Source of the DNA: Gemmatimonadota bacterium
Lineage (GTDB): Bacteria; Gemmatimonadota; Gemmatimonadetes; Gemmatimonadales; GWC2-71-9
Assembly (NCBI GenBank): GCA_003221825.1
Contig: QHUE01000058.1
Location: 1-6,497 of the forward strand
Direction of reading: 5' to 3'
DNA length: 6,497 nt
The position numbers and the translations under genes are program-made. The notes beneath the pieces are model-generated. The model worked only from the letters and a program-made list of their open reading frames with translations, had not been told where the DNA came from and searched no databases. Shown here piece by piece: positions 4,778-6,497 of the stretch (its first letter is position 1; every line of letters starts with the position of its first letter).

Positions 4778-5845
4778 CTAGCGTACCTTCCCACGGGCAG
4801 CGACCTTCCAGCTTCCTTCCACTCGGCCGCGGCGGCCGTACCAGATTTCGTCGTGCAGGTTCACCGTCGCGCACACATGGCTCGGCACCACCCAGACTTT
4901 CTCTCCGACGCGCGGTGGCGCCTTCCCATCTTGGTACTCACCGTTAGTTCCCCCTCTCCCGAAAGGAGAGGGGGTCAGGGGGTGAGGCTCCACGTAGCCG
5001 TGCTCCTCATTCAACTTGCGCATGGTCCACTCGCGCCCGATGAAGTGGCCGAACGTTCCGACACCGACCGTCTGATCGCTCGAGAACGTTTTTGACCCGG
5101 CATCGATCACGCACTGGCCCGGCACCGCGGTGCTGACGACCGTGGTGAGCACACGGAGCGCGCAGTCCGCCTCGCCGCAGAGCTTCGCCGCGAGACTGCT
5201 CGCGTCGTAGAAGACGTAGGTGCCAGGCCGGATCTCGGTGGTTTGCGGAATCAGCGGCGTTTTTGACGCGCCCGGCGTCGAGCCTCCAGAGACGATCTTC
5301 GCCTCGAAGCCCGCTCGGGAGAGCGCAGCGAGAACGGCGTCGATTTTGCCGCACGCCGCGCGGAAGCCGGCCTCGTCGAGCCACGAGGGCCAATAGAAGA
5401 TCCCTTGGAAATCCGAGCACGCCTGCGCGATGGCGACGGCTTGTTCGGGTGACTGCGCGCCACAGCGGCGCACGCCGACGTCGATCTCCACCAGCGTGTC
5501 GATTTCCTCGAGATCACGCGCCACGTCCACCGAATCGACCGCCACCTTTACGCGACGCGTCTTCGCCAGCGCTTTCAAACGCGGCAGCTTCGGCTTCAGC
5601 AGGGGATAGGCGACCAGCACATCGTCGCCGGGCAACACTTCCGCCTCACCCACTTTGGCGACCGTGATCCCGATCGCGCCGGCGTCGAGCTGCAGCTGCG
5701 CGATGTCGGGAATCTTGTGCGTCTTCACGTGCGGCCGCAGCGCCACACCCCAGGTGCGACACTGCTCCTGCATCCGCGCGATGTTGCGCTCGAGCACGTC
5801 GAGATCGACGTAGAGGGCAGGGGTGTCGAGGTCGAGCGCGTCCAC
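4778..5845 (-). CDS. DSD1/D-threonine-aldolase family PLP-dependent enzyme
   Basis: 355 residues from a GTG at 5845. It has an alanine-racemase-like (fold III) barrel opening with LDTPALYVDLDVLERNI. RPHVKTHK carries Lys41, the expected Schiff-base lysine. EIDVGVRRCG (120-129), the phosphate-binding GGSTPG (187-192), EIRPGTYVFYD (204-214), EEHG (280-283) and PSHVCATVNLHDE (321-333) follow; His323 and Cys325 match the metal ligands of zinc D-serine dehydratases. Known members are D-serine dehydratase (to pyruvate and ammonia) and D-threonine aldolase (to glycine and acetaldehyde). The RidA gene just upstream favours dehydratase chemistry, but the substrate is open. The start shares one base with the RidA stop (TAGTG), so translation is probably coupled. 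The frame remains open up to 6007, but that part is Arg-rich shadow and the family starts near LDTPALYVD. Odd: residues about 287-305 (HPLTPSPFGRGG core) look like an inserted palindromic repeat not expected in the family. Confidence 0.9.
   Translation of the reverse strand: MDALDLDTPALYVDLDVLERNIARMQEQCRTWGVALRPHVKTHKIPDIAQLQLDAGAIGITVAKVGEAEVLPGDDVLVAYPLLKPKLPRLKALAKTRRVKVAVDSVDVARDLEEIDTLVEIDVGVRRCGAQSPEQAVAIAQACSDFQGIFYWPSWLDEAGFRAACGKIDAVLAALSRAGFEAKIVSGGSTPGASKTPLIPQTTEIRPGTYVFYDASSLAAKLCGEADCALRVLTTVVSTAVPGQCVIDAGSKTFSSDQTVGVGTFGHFIGREWTMRKLNEEHGYVEPHPLTPSPFGRGGTNGEYQDGKAPPRVGEKVWVVPSHVCATVNLHDEIWYGRRGRVEGSWKVAARGKVR
4942..4990. repeat. REP-like palindromic element inserted in frame in the PLP-enzyme gene
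   Basis: Plus strand CCCCCTCTCC (4950-4959) and GGAGAGGGGG (4965-4974) form a perfect 10-bp stem with the loop CGAAA, followed by TCAGGGGGTGAGG (4975-4987). Read on the minus strand in the enzyme frame, this gives PHPLTPSPFGRGG, a peptide I know as the translation of a dispersed intergenic repeat found in several phyla. Edges are approximate, and this is the only copy in the window. It adds about 18 residues between EEHG and PPRVGEKV without a stop or frameshift. Confidence 0.7.
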
Positions 5846-6228
5846 TAGCGCGCTTTCTTCGCGATGCACTCGATCTCGACGGCGATGCCGCCCGGCAGCG
5901 CGCCCGCCTGGATCGTGGTGCGTGCCGGAAACGGCGCCGAGAAGTACGCGGCGTACACCTCGTTCATGGCGGCGAAATCGTTGATGTCGCGCAAATACAC
6001 GTTGCACTTGACGACGTGCTCCAGCGACGAGCCCGCCGCCATGAGAATCGCCCGGAGGTTTTCGAATACACGTTTTGTCTCTGCGCGTACATCCCCTAAC
6101 TCCAGACTCCCGGTTCCTGGATTAATCGGTCCCTGTCCGGCGACGAAAATGAAATCTCCTTCGATGACTCCTTGCGAATACGGACCAACCGGCTTCGGCG
6201 CCTTGTCAGTCACAATGGCGTTTCTCAC
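5845..6228 (-). CDS. ridA: RidA family enamine/imine deaminase (YjgF/YER057c/UK114)
   Basis: 127 residues from a GTG at 6228, the normal size. RidA hydrolyses reactive enamine/imine intermediates such as 2-aminoacrylate, made by PLP dehydratases, to the keto acid and ammonia; it works as a cytoplasmic trimer. Signatures include KPVGPYSQG (12-20, Tyr17), FVAGQGPINPGTG (28-40), NLRAILMAAGSSLEHVVKCNVYL (57-79), the aromatic-rich stretch 92-100 and PARTT (101-105), then IAVEIECIA (115-123). By alignment to E. coli RidA, Arg103 matches catalytic Arg105, Glu118 matches Glu120, and Thr105 replaces Cys107. The frame continues upstream as a longer unrelated shadow, but the true start is fixed by the GTGA overlap with the permease stop and by AGGAG three nt upstream. 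Its stop overlaps the PLP-enzyme start, giving a coupled operon order permease, RidA, PLP enzyme. Confidence 0.93.
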   Translation of the reverse strand: MRNAIVTDKAPKPVGPYSQGVIEGDFIFVAGQGPINPGTGSLELGDVRAETKRVFENLRAILMAAGSSLEHVVKCNVYLRDINDFAAMNEVYAAYFSAPFPARTTIQAGALPGGIAVEIECIAKKAR

Positions 6229-6497
6229 TGGCTCCTCTTCAAACGTTTCCAGAGGTAATGAACGGGGAATCCTGCCACCGCAATGGCCAGACCGTAGACC
6301 GGCGAAAAATTGCCGACCTGGATCTGTCCCCAAACGATGGCCGACACACCAATGACGGTGCCAAGCAGAAAGAAGAGGGGCACCCACGGATAAGCGGGCG
6401 TGCGGAACGGTCGCGGCGCTTCCGCCATCTTGCGTCGTAGCACGAATACCGCTCCAACGGCGAAAATCAGCGCGGCCCACTCGACGACCACGAAATA
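6225..6497 (-). CDS. APC-superfamily amino-acid permease, C-terminal part (cut by window edge)
   Basis: 90 residues are visible from the right edge to TGA at 6225. A hydrophobic helix (residues 3-19) is followed by LRRKMAEAPRPFRTPAYPWVP, the R-R-K-x5-RPFRTPxYPWVP cytoplasmic loop typical of amino-acid/polyamine permeases of the APC superfamily (the LAT/CAT-like branch). Two more helices follow (about 39-56 and 65-80) and a basic tail, HYLWKRLKRSQ. The upstream transmembrane helices that carry the substrate site are outside the window, so the substrate cannot be read. The TGA overlaps the RidA GTG by four nt, so the permease heads, or precedes, the catabolic operon. It probably imports the amino acid handled by the PLP enzyme; that link is inference from position. 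Confidence 0.88.
   Translation of the reverse strand, partial: YFVVVEWAALIFAVGAVFVLRRKMAEAPRPFRTPAYPWVPLFFLLGTVIGVSAIVWGQIQVGNFSPVYGLAIAVAGFPVHYLWKRLKRSQ

Noticed and set aside
5846..6007. Longer start for the PLP enzyme at 6007, inside the RidA gene
   Set aside because: The extra 54 residues are Arg/His-rich shadow of RidA; the family begins near LDTPALYVD, and the TAGTG overlap gives a natural coupled start.

Overview
This is a GC-rich stretch of chromosome from a bacterium that probably has two membranes. It carries two lipoprotein genes, a type IV prepilin, a RidA/PLP-enzyme catabolic operon and a UPF0182 membrane protein. The mix, codon use and protein styles fit a soil organism such as Gemmatimonadota or Acidobacteriota. 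That placement is an inference: no rRNA or marker gene is present. I see no tRNA, rRNA, CRISPR array, transposase or phage gene.

Layout. (1) 1-350, minus: the N-terminus of a UPF0182 membrane protein, cut by the left edge. (2) 466-1890, minus: a lipoprotein with five Asp-box (BNR) motifs, a predicted beta-propeller. A 350-bp spacer with no credible gene follows. (3) 2241-2597, plus: a small secreted, cationic, probably disordered protein built from internal repeats. It ends at a strong GC hairpin shared with (4) 2659-3486, minus, a lipoprotein S1 (chymotrypsin-fold) serine protease. (5) 3683-4036, plus: a DoxX-like four-helix membrane protein. It is followed by a 28-codon ORF (4057-4143) that looks like an SRPBCC/AHSA1 gene collapsed to its two ends. 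(6) 4355-4762, plus: a type IV prepilin-like protein with four cysteines. (7) 4778-6497, minus, read right to left: the C-terminus of an APC-family amino-acid permease (cut by the right edge), a RidA enamine/imine deaminase and a DSD1/D-threonine-aldolase-type PLP enzyme.

How the genes work together. The clearest unit is the minus-strand operon at the right. The permease stop and RidA start overlap by 4 nt (GTGA), and the RidA stop and PLP-enzyme start overlap by 1 nt (TAGTG), so the three are probably translationally coupled. The permease would import an amino acid. The PLP enzyme would dehydrate or cleave a D-beta-hydroxy amino acid. RidA would hydrolyse the reactive enamine that a dehydratase releases. 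The genes to the left look like independent envelope or secreted-protein units.

Most notable are three points. A palindromic repeat of the 'PLTPSPFGRGG' type is inserted in frame inside the PLP enzyme, just before its HxC metal motif. The SRPBCC gene appears internally deleted beside DoxX. The small secreted protein carries 13-residue repeats. No wholly new multi-gene system is evident.
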